A DNA stretch of 33,230 nt from a virus: positions 1 to 33,230 of the IMG/VR virus record IMGVR_UViG_3300037502_001422. One strand, 5' to 3'. Below are positions 1 to 9,394 of the stretch, in pieces (the stretch's first letter is position 1; the number at the start of each line of letters is the position of its first letter). The position numbers were made by a program, and so were the translations under genes. Under the pieces are notes generated by a model. It was not told the origin of the DNA. It worked only from the letters and a program-made list of their open reading frames with translations, and did no database searches.

Positions 1-2
1 AA

Positions 3-3000
3 CACGTTGAATCTTTACAAGCTGAATTTAGAAAATACGTAGGTGATACTTATGGTAGTCTGACTTATGGAGACAACATACCATTGTACATGGCTAAAGA
101 GACTTATGAACGTCTCACTAATGGACTTACTGCTGAAGCCAAACGAAAGAAGTTAGACGAAGCATTGAACACCGTAGCTTTAAAGTACATGGTGCATTAC
201 TATGAAGACATGCGTTTGTTTACAGGTTATGCTGGACAGTACCCAGACATGGCTAACTTTTTTAAACGTATCCAGAGTCTGTCTTCATCCGGTACTCCTT
301 TAGTAAACGATGTAGACACTAACCAGGCTGTCATACGTGCTAATAAAAAAGATAGGTTTGTAATCAATGGTGTAGAGAAAACGTATGGTGACGATAGTCT
401 AAAACTGAAAGGTATCATAAAGGAGAAACCACTAGTAGGACCAGTAGTGTCTTTGACAGATGCAGAAAAGCAAGTCTTAAAAGACATCTACGTGAATGGC
501 TTGGTCAACCAGGACAGAGTACCAGCAGACATAGCTAATAAAAGGGCTGAAGAATGGACATCTGCGTTTGAAGAATATGAGGAAGCTGACGGTGCTACCT
601 ATACCAACATGTTCTTCTTTAGAGAGTACAAGGACAGGTTAGGTCAATGGTCTCAAGGACAAGAGAACACGTTCCAAGTAGAGTTGGCTATATTGAACCA
701 AAACACATTGAACCCTACTGTGTATGTGAGCGAAGATTTGAAGGTGTCAGCAAGACCAGAAACAGGGTACGAAGCAGTAAAGATTTTTGATTTCAGAGGC
801 GGCGTGGAGTTAGGCAGAAATGCTTTTAACACCTTGGAGCCAATGACTATGCTCAAACCTATCTATGCTGGACCAGTAACGCACCAAGAGGTCACAGTGA
901 ATGGTATTCGCAAGACCTCTTTTCACCTTATCACACCCAGCATGGCTATGGGTACTGGTAAGTTGAAAGAGATACACGACTATATGCTGTTGAATGATAC
1001 CGATATAGTACCGCTGGATAGTGCCACTAAGAAAGCTGTACCTATCAACATAGAGAACATAGACAGCTTTGGCAATGAAGAAAATGGCTTTTCTTATCTA
1101 ATGGTAGAGTTCTTAAAAGAACAAGTACCTGTATCAAACAAAGAAAAAGGCAGGATAAAGAATGCTACGCAGTCTACTACTATCATGCTGTCTAACCTGT
1201 ACATCAATGGTGTACCAAAAGACTATGCAGGTGAGGACTTTGATGCACTATCTGAAGAAGAAAAAGTAAAACAGAGCAACATTTACAAAAACGTTAAAGC
1301 ATATCGCGATGCACTATATACTGTCATTGACCAGAGCATTGACAATGTTAGAAACGCATTAGGCATTGACGAATCTGAAAAGATTACCAAAGTAGAACGC
1401 ATCAAGTCTGCATTGACAGAACAAGTCACACAGCCTAACTTGTTAGATGCTATTCAACAGTTTGAAGAAACGATAACGCACTTGGATTTGTTGCCAGGCT
1501 TTAACCGTTTAGAACCAGTAGCATTCAGTCTTATTAGCAATGAAGCTATACGCATCAAGAGACCAGGTGAGATGGCAGCGCAGTACAGCGTGTATGGTTT
1601 TGGCAACGAAGATGTAGCAGGTCAAAGGTCTAAGCGTTTAAACACGTACAGGTTGTCAGAAGGCAAAGTGTTACCTGCTGAAGTGATAGTGCCGTTACCT
1701 ATGAGCATGGTAGACACATTGCTTCAGATGACAGGTACTAACCGATTAGATAAGGCTATAGAGAAATACAAAAAGGGGGAGAACAAGATAATCATCAAGG
1801 GTTTGCGTATTCCTAACCAGCAGTTGTCTTTCAACGGTATCTATGCCATAAAGGAGTTTGCCTTACCTACCATGCAGAACTACATCGTGTTACCTTCTGA
1901 GATAGTACCTATCAGTTCTTCTGACTTTGACATTGACAAACAACAACTCTACCTGCCTATATTGGATAGCAAAGGCAAGTTGTCTAAAGATAAAAAGCAC
2001 AAAGCCTACAACGACTTGTTGCAGTCTGAGATTGATTTGTTGTTGATGACTGAGAATTTGCATACATTGTTAGCACCAGTAAACGAATCCTGGCTGAGCA
2101 TAGACTTGTTTGTAGATGTGTTGACTGCTAAAGGTATGTTCAAAGGCGATAAGAACAGCAAGAAAGACAGGGAGGCAGCTACTATCCCATTGAAGTTTCA
2201 AGACTTTGGCAACATAACCAAACAGATACAGAATGGTGTCAACATGGCACAGTCTAAGATTAACGTAGGTCTGGTAGCTAACAACGCTAAACAGTATCCT
2301 ATTGGCATGTTAGACAAGTGGAATGCTACACCTACAGTCATAGTAGATGATAGAAAGGTAGCCAACAAACTGCCATTTGCACAAGACTTGAAACACTACT
2401 ACGCAATGTATGACAGCAAGTACAGACACGTAGTAGAAACAATTAGTACTATCTTGACCTCTCAAGTAGATGGTGTCAAGAATCCGTATGCTGTATTGAT
2501 GAACATTGGACAAAGAACCATTGGCCCTCTGATGTTGATGGTGAGAAGAGGCGTAGATGCAGACTTAGCTATTAAGATGTTGTCGTCACCTCTGATAGAG
2601 AAGTACACCAAGGCGCAAGACTTGTTTGATTCTACGCTAGCTAAGTCCAGAGGGTTAAAGAAAAAAGTTACTAGCAAGATTGCTGGTCAGACAATCACAA
2701 CGTCTAACTTGTTGAACATGGTTTTGACTTATGCTGAACAACAAGATTTAGAAATGTATATTAGCCAAGCTGAAAAAGGTAACTTAAACATTACGGAAGC
2801 AGAGATTAACCAAGCTCTAACTGAATCCACTACTGAAGCAGCCTACAAAGTGTTGGCGGCATACATCTATACGGAAACGTTAGCAGATGAACAACTCTCT
2901 GTGACTACTGCTGCTACACCAGACACTAAGCCAGCTAGGAATGCAGAGATGCTAGACGTGTTTAATGAGAGGATGTTGGATTTGAGAGAGAGCAGCATGA

Positions 3001-5606
3001 TTGACAAGAATCTAAAACAAGGGTTCTTGTCTAAGTTTTATGAGGTACAAAAACTGTATGACTATCTGTATCAGTTTTACTTTATGCGCAACAATGCTAT
3101 AGGTAGTGCAGTAGCTACTCAGTTAGCACCTGCCATTGCAGCGCGTATCTATGGCAATGATAGAAAGGTGAAAGCTATGCGCACCATAGTCAGTGATTTC
3201 AAAGCGTTTATGCTTATCAAGGCGTTTATGAAAGAAGATGCAACGTTATATAGCTTTAACAACCTGGTACTAGGTACTGGTCTAACTAAGGAGATAGACA
3301 AGTTGCTAAAGGAAGGTGAACCACAGATGCGTGACAACTATCTGTTGAATCAATTGCAGAAAGTAGAAATAGGTCAAGACCCATCTAATCCAGAAAACAA
3401 GTTAAACCTATTGCAGTTAAAGGACAGGGGTTCTAGTTCACTCTACCTGTATGATGTATATGACAGCTTCAACGACTTGCCAAAATCATTGCAGTTCAAG
3501 ATGATTGCATACAATACATACGTCACTGGGTTCATGTTCTCTCCATTTACGTTGGATGATGTGATAAATCCAGCGGTGTCAGCAGAGATACAGAAAAAGA
3601 TGTTAGAACCTACACAAGAAGACTTTAACGAGTTTGCCAGTATAGTAGCGCAATTAAACCCTAGCTTGTTTTACAACAAAGCCAGGAAAGGTAGTGAGAT
3701 GGCAATGAAGTACAACAACTATCAACTTAAAGACAAAGAGCTGATGTCAGGTGGCACAAAGGTAGCTAAGTTGGGTAACAACTATGCTAAGCGTTATGAT
3801 GGCAAAGGATATACCAAGATAGAACTTGAAGTGAGTAAACCCGCAACTGCAACTAACGTAGCTGATGTATTAAAAGATGAATGCAATATGTCTGGTTTAA
3901 AAGCGCAATCAGGAATGTCATTTGGATTTACACCTGGCAATGAGTGGGAAATCATTAAAAATTTTAAAGGGCCTTCACATGAGTATGGTGGTATTGACAT
4001 ATTAGTGAAAGGTGGTACTATAAAAATGTCAAACAAAGATGGTGACGTTAAAGCACCTGATGGCTTAGTGGTAGCAGCTAAACCTCCTGTCAACTCCCCT
4101 GTATTTGCAACAACACCTACAAGTGCAGAAATAGATAATTTAGTCTATTCTGCTGATTTACCAGAAATAGAAATAAAAGGCAAAGCTGGTGGGCACAAAG
4201 ATGTAAGGTTTACTGATTATTCAGAACCATTTCACGTGCAAGAAATCAGAACTTATCAAACTCAAAAACAATTAAAGCCCACTGGTACTTTAGATAAAGA
4301 CACATTAGCTTCACTTGGTAAAAAATCAAACGCAGAATTAAATGAAGCATTAGCATTGCGAGAAAGTTATAAGTCAAAGGTAAAAGAACAAGGTGCTATG
4401 TATAAACCAGGTGACGACTTTAGTATGAAACCTGATACTTTTAAAAAACTGAGTGAAGCCAATGTCAAACAGTTGTCACATTGCATAGGTGGTGTGTGCA
4501 GGTTTTTAGATGAAAAAGTAGAACCTGGTATATTTAAAGGTGGCTTTACCAAGAAGGGATTTGACAGTGGTACTTACTTTTCTAACACTGAGTTTGAAGC
4601 TGCGCATAAAAAAGAAGGCTGGCAAAGACATAAGAACTATGACCTTACCACACCTGATACTGGCGACATATTAAGAGTTAGCTATCCTCTTACTAGACGT
4701 AATCACGCTATGTTGGTCATAGACAAACAAGAAAACAAAAAAGATAGTAATAAATCTGTTGTCACCGTAATTGATAATGCTGGAGAAAAAGAAGCACGGG
4801 TTAGAAAGTTTACATTAGAAGAGTTAAATAAAAAGTTCAACAGAGGTTCTGAAGCTGGGTTGATGGAATTAAGTTTTTATAGAAGAACAAAGTTTCAAGA
4901 CAAAGATATTGCAGAACTTCAAAGACAACAGGAAATAGAAATACCAGAAGCATTTAAACCTTACAGGTTATATACACCAACTAAAGTTTTAGTTGAACCT
5001 GATAATAAAGTTACTTCACTATCAAAACCTATGCAAAACTTCATTAAAGGTATAAATGAAACTGATGTTTCCAAGTATACAGATATTGCTCCAAGTCACT
5101 TGCAAACAATAGCTTTGATTTCAGCAGGTATACCAAAAGGAGAATCTGAAGAAGGTGAAGGGCTTGCATATAAAGCAGAAGCAAGTTCTAGATTAGGTGC
5201 AAAGTTATTACGGAAAGTTGTCAAAGGTACTGATTTAGATAAAACGTTAAGCGTGGGCTTAAGTCAAATAAATCCTGCAATGTTGAGTCAACGAATCAAA
5301 GACCAATATTTTAAAGGATTAAAAGACAACGCAATAGAAAGAAAAATAAATACAGATGAGACATTGCAAGGAAAGATTACGTTTGAAGTTATGGTTGATA
5401 GATACCGCATGTTTAGAGACAGTGGTGGTAGTAGATATGGAAACGACCCTAAACTATTCTGGTATGCTTTAATTAATAGTTGGCAGAATCCATCAAAAGC
5501 TACTCAGTCTGAACAAAAATTACAAGATTTAAAGAATTTCAAATGGGACTATAGCAATAACATCATTAACAGCTTAGACCGTTTCACATCAAAAATAATT
5601 GAATAA
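3..5606 (+). CDS. Virion-type DNA-dependent RNA polymerase fused to peptidoglycan-targeting C-terminal domains (5' partial)
   Basis: The frame is already open at base 3, so the N-terminus lies outside the window; residue numbers below count from the ATG at 84 (1840 aa seen). Residues D614, D616 and D618 form DFDID, preceded by an RIPNQQ segment. This is the metal-binding motif and context of the single-chain double-psi beta-barrel polymerases packaged in crAss-like virions, which transcribe early genes after ejection. The C-terminal third looks different: a HEYGGIDI module near 1299, a peptidoglycan-binding-like repeat near 1389-1412, a Cys/His peptidase-like segment (C1467, H1541 in NHAMLVID) resembling NlpC/P60 or CHAP enzymes, and a lysozyme/transglycosylase-like segment with candidate catalytic E1687 followed by GLSQINP. 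The polymerase call is confident; the three wall-related calls come from short motifs only. From about base 3830 the DNA becomes more A+T-rich than before. It ends 1 base before the next start. Confidence 0.85.
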   Translation, partial: HVESLQAEFRKYVGDTYGSLTYGDNIPLYMAKETYERLTNGLTAEAKRKKLDEALNTVALKYMVHYYEDMRLFTGYAGQYPDMANFFKRIQSLSSSGTPLVNDVDTNQAVIRANKKDRFVINGVEKTYGDDSLKLKGIIKEKPLVGPVVSLTDAEKQVLKDIYVNGLVNQDRVPADIANKRAEEWTSAFEEYEEADGATYTNMFFFREYKDRLGQWSQGQENTFQVELAILNQNTLNPTVYVSEDLKVSARPETGYEAVKIFDFRGGVELGRNAFNTLEPMTMLKPIYAGPVTHQEVTVNGIRKTSFHLITPSMAMGTGKLKEIHDYMLLNDTDIVPLDSATKKAVPINIENIDSFGNEENGFSYLMVEFLKEQVPVSNKEKGRIKNATQSTTIMLSNLYINGVPKDYAGEDFDALSEEEKVKQSNIYKNVKAYRDALYTVIDQSIDNVRNALGIDESEKITKVERIKSALTEQVTQPNLLDAIQQFEETITHLDLLPGFNRLEPVAFSLISNEAIRIKRPGEMAAQYSVYGFGNEDVAGQRSKRLNTYRLSEGKVLPAEVIVPLPMSMVDTLLQMTGTNRLDKAIEKYKKGENKIIIKGLRIPNQQLSFNGIYAIKEFALPTMQNYIVLPSEIVPISSSDFDIDKQQLYLPILDSKGKLSKDKKHKAYNDLLQSEIDLLLMTENLHTLLAPVNESWLSIDLFVDVLTAKGMFKGDKNSKKDREAATIPLKFQDFGNITKQIQNGVNMAQSKINVGLVANNAKQYPIGMLDKWNATPTVIVDDRKVANKLPFAQDLKHYYAMYDSKYRHVVETISTILTSQVDGVKNPYAVLMNIGQRTIGPLMLMVRRGVDADLAIKMLSSPLIEKYTKAQDLFDSTLAKSRGLKKKVTSKIAGQTITTSNLLNMVLTYAEQQDLEMYISQAEKGNLNITEAEINQALTESTTEAAYKVLAAYIYTETLADEQLSVTTAATPDTKPARNAEMLDVFNERMLDLRESSMIDKNLKQGFLSKFYEVQKLYDYLYQFYFMRNNAIGSAVATQLAPAIAARIYGNDRKVKAMRTIVSDFKAFMLIKAFMKEDATLYSFNNLVLGTGLTKEIDKLLKEGEPQMRDNYLLNQLQKVEIGQDPSNPENKLNLLQLKDRGSSSLYLYDVYDSFNDLPKSLQFKMIAYNTYVTGFMFSPFTLDDVINPAVSAEIQKKMLEPTQEDFNEFASIVAQLNPSLFYNKARKGSEMAMKYNNYQLKDKELMSGGTKVAKLGNNYAKRYDGKGYTKIELEVSKPATATNVADVLKDECNMSGLKAQSGMSFGFTPGNEWEIIKNFKGPSHEYGGIDILVKGGTIKMSNKDGDVKAPDGLVVAAKPPVNSPVFATTPTSAEIDNLVYSADLPEIEIKGKAGGHKDVRFTDYSEPFHVQEIRTYQTQKQLKPTGTLDKDTLASLGKKSNAELNEALALRESYKSKVKEQGAMYKPGDDFSMKPDTFKKLSEANVKQLSHCIGGVCRFLDEKVEPGIFKGGFTKKGFDSGTYFSNTEFEAAHKKEGWQRHKNYDLTTPDTGDILRVSYPLTRRNHAMLVIDKQENKKDSNKSVVTVIDNAGEKEARVRKFTLEELNKKFNRGSEAGLMELSFYRRTKFQDKDIAELQRQQEIEIPEAFKPYRLYTPTKVLVEPDNKVTSLSKPMQNFIKGINETDVSKYTDIAPSHLQTIALISAGIPKGESEEGEGLAYKAEASSRLGAKLLRKVVKGTDLDKTLSVGLSQINPAMLSQRIKDQYFKGLKDNAIERKINTDETLQGKITFEVMVDRYRMFRDSGGSRYGNDPKLFWYALINSWQNPSKATQSEQKLQDLKNFKWDYSNNIINSLDRFTSKIIE

Positions 5607-5607
5607 A

Positions 5608-5781
5608 ATGAAAGCAGTAAACGTTGAAGTAGAAGGTGGAGAACTTGCTATCAAGAATAAAAAAGGTGACATTGTAATCATACCTAAGTATAAAAGAACA
5701 TGGGTTGAACAAAAGATAAAAGAAGGCTGTCACCAATGTATTGATGAATTTGTAAAAACGTTACCTAAGTACAAACGTTAA
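5608..5781 (+). CDS. Small virion-block protein, 57 aa
   Basis: The ATG at 5608 begins one base after the TAA of the polymerase gene; an in-frame TTG at 5599 would overlap that gene and is less likely. The product is short, basic and soluble, with an EGGELAIKNKKGD segment followed by VIIPK and a CHQCID pair of cysteines. From memory, similar 'E-G-G-E / G-D / I-I-P' modules occur in Bacteroidota phage structural or cargo proteins, sometimes as a domain of larger ones, but I cannot name a function. It is sandwiched between two giant presumed virion proteins and shares their A+T-rich codon use, so a structural or packaging role is a reasonable inference. Confidence 0.7.
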   Translation: MKAVNVEVEGGELAIKNKKGDIVIIPKYKRTWVEQKIKEGCHQCIDEFVKTLPKYKR

Positions 5782-5791
5782 ATAAACTAAT

Positions 5792-8521
5792 ATGGCTTGT
5801 CAGATAAAAAGAAAAGAAGACGGCACTATATCTGAAGTGCTAGCACCTAATGGTAAACCAAGCATACTGTATAGAGACTTGGTAACAACAATTACTAACA
5901 ATGAAGCATCAGTAAATGCAATAAGGTCTGATTCTTATGTAAGTGACATAATGAGTACAGAATATATTGCAAACAACACGGTGTCTGAGTTAGCTTTAGC
6001 TGCATGGAGTAAAGCGTATACAAGTTCATTCATGGATTCATTTGGTTATTGGAATGAAGAAAAACTAGATAACACCGATATTAACGGTGAACCTTTATTG
6101 CAAGAACTATTTCCAGTCTTAAAATCAGCTAAGGAAACTGACGTAAAACAAACTATAGAAGCTATTGCATCAAGAATGGCAAGCAGGATAGGTATACGAT
6201 ACACTATTATAGATGACCCTAATCAAGATTTTAAAGGAAGGGTAGATAATTTTGGAGCTTTTATCAACTTAGCGTATGCAACTAAAGACACACCAATTCA
6301 TGAAATTGTAGCACATCCAATTATCAGAGCCATTAAATCTAAAAAGATAACTAAGGCAAGTGAAATACCAGTTAATGAATTTTCATTTCCAGAAGATGTT
6401 ATAACTGTAAAAGTATATAAAAAAAGAAGTTGGCTTGGGGTTTCAAGTTGGTATTACACTACAACTGAACCAACTAGGGATGAAAATGGTAAGTTAGTAG
6501 ATACTGTAATCAAAAAAGACATACCTATTGATAATAGAACCGTTCTTAAATATTATCAAACAGCAGTTGCATTTAGACCTAATCTTCCAAGTCAATCAAA
6601 ACTGTATTTAAACTTATTGAAAGAATTAGAGTATGGCACAGGAAAAGAAGTTTTAGACCGTATCAAAAGAGATTATCCTTTTAAGGTAAAATTTAATAGA
6701 AGAACAGACAAGTATGAAAAAGTTGAAATTACACTAGCTGAGCAACAAGAAGAAGCTATCGTGGAACTACTTGGCATGATGACTGCTCAGAAATTAGATG
6801 AAGTAAAAGACAAAGGTCTGATTGCTGTACTACGACAATTGCTAAAAGAAATTAAAACTTTTGTACTCAATTTAATGCGTCAAAAAGAAATAGACATTGA
6901 CAACCTGCCAGATAATTTGACACTAGACGATATATCTAACATCATTGCATATTCAGATAACAAACTGGTATTGCCTGGTTATAAAGTCGAATACACCACA
7001 CCAGATAATATGAAGTTTGAAACCTATCAAGATGCTAGTAAACACATTACAAAACTGGTTAAAGACTTAAAGAATGTAGAACCAGAATCAAAAAGTTTAG
7101 TAGACAAGATAGTAGACCCTATAACAGGTAAAGACATAGTGTCTATTTATGTAAACATAGGTTCACCAGAACAATTTGTAACAGATGATGATGGTGGGCA
7201 ATACGTTATACCAGAAAAAGAAAGTTCTGTCACATTAAACTTTGATGACGGTACTACTAAATCATACAATGAAAGTGAGTTACCTGATGCTATGTTTACA
7301 ATGTACATGGATAACTTTTACAATAAGTTAAGGTCAAAAATTGAATACGAAGAATTTCTAGATAAGAACTTAGAATATGAAAAGTCAAAATTGATAGTAG
7401 AAGACTGGAAAAAAGCAAACAAAATTACATACAATCCTAATGAAGTATACAGTAGAGGGTATGAGTTTGTTTCTGTGTTAGGTGCATACGCCAAATTAGA
7501 CGTTGACTTGTTGCTAAAAAATTTAATACAACATATAGAAGACAATCAGAAAGCAGGTGGTGAATTTGTAGTATCGGCTTTTACAAAAAAAGTGGATAGA
7601 AAAAAGAGCGTATTAGAAGGTCAAGGTGGTAAGATAAAGTTTAAGATATATCCACAACCAAATGATATAAAGTGGGCAGCAGATGTAGATGTATACTCTG
7701 GTTCTGTATGGGATGCTTCAAAGTTTGTATCTAAAAAACAATCAGAACTAATGGGCGTAAGTTATACTAAGTATCCAAAGTTAGATAATCTAAACAGAGT
7801 CAAACCTAATCTTGCTGCTACACTTTCTGATAGTGAGAACATATACAACGAATTAGGTATTGCATTAACAGGTAAAAACTTTAGACTAGCGTATGATAGA
7901 GACATTAATGCCGACACTAAAAAACTGATAGACAACATCAACAAGTTATTAGATATGAAGTACGGTAAATTAATTCCTCCGTCTATTATAGAAACCACTA
8001 ACTTTGTAAACATACCTGTACTGTATGAAAATAAAGAGTACAAGACTATTCGTTCATACAGTTATGAAAACGATATGTACAGATATTATGATATTACAGA
8101 CGGTAAGGAAATAATAAAAGGATTAACCTCTGATAAGTTTGTTTTTAAAGAACGTCCAAGAAAAGGTATAGAGCCAAAGATTAAAACTAAAGACATAAAG
8201 AAAAGCATTTTAGAAATCAAGAATGACTACAATGCTAAATCTATTTACGACCTGCAACGTCTTTCTCAAATCAACTTAAATTTAAAAGTTGCTAAATTAA
8301 AAGAAGTCGGCACTAAATACCCTAGGGCATTGATTACAAGTAAATTGGTGCAAGATGAATATGAACAACAATTTACGTTATATGGTCTGTTTCAAAAAAT
8401 ACCATCGACTGTTAAACCTGGCGTAGCTGAACTGTTTGAACAGAATCCTGAGTTGGCTACACCACTACCTACATCTACCAAATGGACTGAGATAAAAAAT
8501 AATTGTTCCAAACTACTTTAA
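5792..8521 (+). CDS. Giant presumed virion protein with HExxH zinc-peptidase motif, 909 aa
   Basis: The ATG is 10 bases after the previous stop. Residues H170, E171 and H174 form HEIVAH in the context TPIHEIVAHP, the classic HExxH zinc-metallopeptidase motif; a third zinc ligand is not assigned. Similar HExxH domains occur in large multidomain phage and MuF-type proteins, where they may process cargo or act on host proteins. The rest (about residues 200-909) is Lys/Glu/Asp-rich, with no membrane segment or further motif recognised. By position it belongs to the set of very large proteins beside the RNA polymerase that crAss-like phages pack in the virion and eject. Its A+T-rich, AAA/GAA-heavy codon use matches the end of the polymerase gene and differs from the ferritin gene after it. 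Confidence 0.7.
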   Translation: MACQIKRKEDGTISEVLAPNGKPSILYRDLVTTITNNEASVNAIRSDSYVSDIMSTEYIANNTVSELALAAWSKAYTSSFMDSFGYWNEEKLDNTDINGEPLLQELFPVLKSAKETDVKQTIEAIASRMASRIGIRYTIIDDPNQDFKGRVDNFGAFINLAYATKDTPIHEIVAHPIIRAIKSKKITKASEIPVNEFSFPEDVITVKVYKKRSWLGVSSWYYTTTEPTRDENGKLVDTVIKKDIPIDNRTVLKYYQTAVAFRPNLPSQSKLYLNLLKELEYGTGKEVLDRIKRDYPFKVKFNRRTDKYEKVEITLAEQQEEAIVELLGMMTAQKLDEVKDKGLIAVLRQLLKEIKTFVLNLMRQKEIDIDNLPDNLTLDDISNIIAYSDNKLVLPGYKVEYTTPDNMKFETYQDASKHITKLVKDLKNVEPESKSLVDKIVDPITGKDIVSIYVNIGSPEQFVTDDDGGQYVIPEKESSVTLNFDDGTTKSYNESELPDAMFTMYMDNFYNKLRSKIEYEEFLDKNLEYEKSKLIVEDWKKANKITYNPNEVYSRGYEFVSVLGAYAKLDVDLLLKNLIQHIEDNQKAGGEFVVSAFTKKVDRKKSVLEGQGGKIKFKIYPQPNDIKWAADVDVYSGSVWDASKFVSKKQSELMGVSYTKYPKLDNLNRVKPNLAATLSDSENIYNELGIALTGKNFRLAYDRDINADTKKLIDNINKLLDMKYGKLIPPSIIETTNFVNIPVLYENKEYKTIRSYSYENDMYRYYDITDGKEIIKGLTSDKFVFKERPRKGIEPKIKTKDIKKSILEIKNDYNAKSIYDLQRLSQINLNLKVAKLKEVGTKYPRALITSKLVQDEYEQQFTLYGLFQKIPSTVKPGVAELFEQNPELATPLPTSTKWTEIKNNCSKLL

Positions 8522-8531
8522 ACATACTATC

Positions 8532-9023
8532 ATGTTATTAGACAAAGAACTATTAGACTTATTCAACTATCGCATTAACCAGGAAGAAGCTAGTTCCAGG
8601 CTCTACCTCAAGATGTCTATCCATCTGCAAGACATTGGTTACTTCAACGCAGCTAAGCTATGGCGTAAGTTTGCCAACGAAGAACTGGAACATGCTGACA
8701 TTGCAAGAGATTACTTGCTGGCATTGGACATTGAACCAGAGACCAGAGACATCATTGTACCTGACAAGACCTTTGTAGGATTAGATGGTGTCATACGTAC
8801 TACACTAGAACACGAATTAGAAGTGACACAGCAATGCGAAGACCTAGCTAAGACTGCTATGAAGCTGACCTGCATGAAGTCTTTCAAGATAGCACAGAAA
8901 TATGTAGAGATACAGATACATGAGTTGGAAGAGTACCACGACATGAAGAACAGACTAGACCTGTTTGGCACTGATCCTCTCAACTTACGCATGTATGACA
9001 ACGAACTAAAAGACAAACTATGA
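8532..9023 (+). CDS. Ferritin (FtnA-type non-haem ferritin), 163 aa
   Basis: The length and sequence align end to end, from memory, with bacterial FtnA (165 aa). Counterparts of the ferroxidase ligands are present: E18 (FtnA E17), E51 and H54 (E50, H53), E95 (E94), Q128 and E131 (Q127, E130). The four-helix pattern and the closing MYDNELKDKL helix also match. Ferritins oxidise Fe(II) with O2 or H2O2 and store it as ferric mineral in a 24-subunit shell; with all ligands kept this copy should be active. It starts 10 bases after the 909-aa gene and its stop overlaps the next start (ATGA), so it is co-transcribed with virion genes. It could protect against Fenton chemistry, alter host iron, or be packaged. 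Base composition resembles the 1330-aa gene, not the A+T-rich stretch before it. Confidence 0.93.
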   Translation: MLLDKELLDLFNYRINQEEASSRLYLKMSIHLQDIGYFNAAKLWRKFANEELEHADIARDYLLALDIEPETRDIIVPDKTFVGLDGVIRTTLEHELEVTQQCEDLAKTAMKLTCMKSFKIAQKYVEIQIHELEEYHDMKNRLDLFGTDPLNLRMYDNELKDKL

Positions 9024-9394
9024 GTTGCGCACCTTTTGAAAGTCCATTAGACAACGCACTGTCTTACTTGTATACTAACAAGGTCATAGATGCTGACTTA
9101 AACGTCAAATCTAAGAAAGCACCTATGTACTTAGAGATGTTGAACAAGCAAGCTGGAGAACCATTGTTTACTGTTTCTAATGGCAAACTGTATCCTATAC
9201 AAGAAGCCTTCAACAGGTTGTCAGGTGACACCGTAAAGACTTACCAGCAGAAGATGAAAGATGCGCGTAAGGCTGCTGTAGAGATATGGAACAACTCAGA
9301 CAAGAAACTACCTGCTACCTTTACGCAAGAAGAACAAGATTACCTTAATGACCTCTTTGACAAAGGGGTGTTAGAACTTAACTGCACACTATGA
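9020..9394 (+). CDS. Hypothetical protein, 124 aa, virion block
   Basis: Start and stop are both coupled to the neighbours by ATGA overlaps (with the ferritin gene at 9020 and the 1330-aa gene at 9391). The product is soluble, mixed alpha/charged, begins MSCAPFESPLDNALSYLYTN and contains a Lys/Gln-rich helix in the middle; no signal peptide, membrane segment or catalytic motif is seen. Because it is locked between the ferritin and a giant virion protein it probably serves that assembly, for example as a chaperone, linker or minor structural protein. That is inference from position only. Confidence 0.7.
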   Translation: MSCAPFESPLDNALSYLYTNKVIDADLNVKSKKAPMYLEMLNKQAGEPLFTVSNGKLYPIQEAFNRLSGDTVKTYQQKMKDARKAAVEIWNNSDKKLPATFTQEEQDYLNDLFDKGVLELNCTL

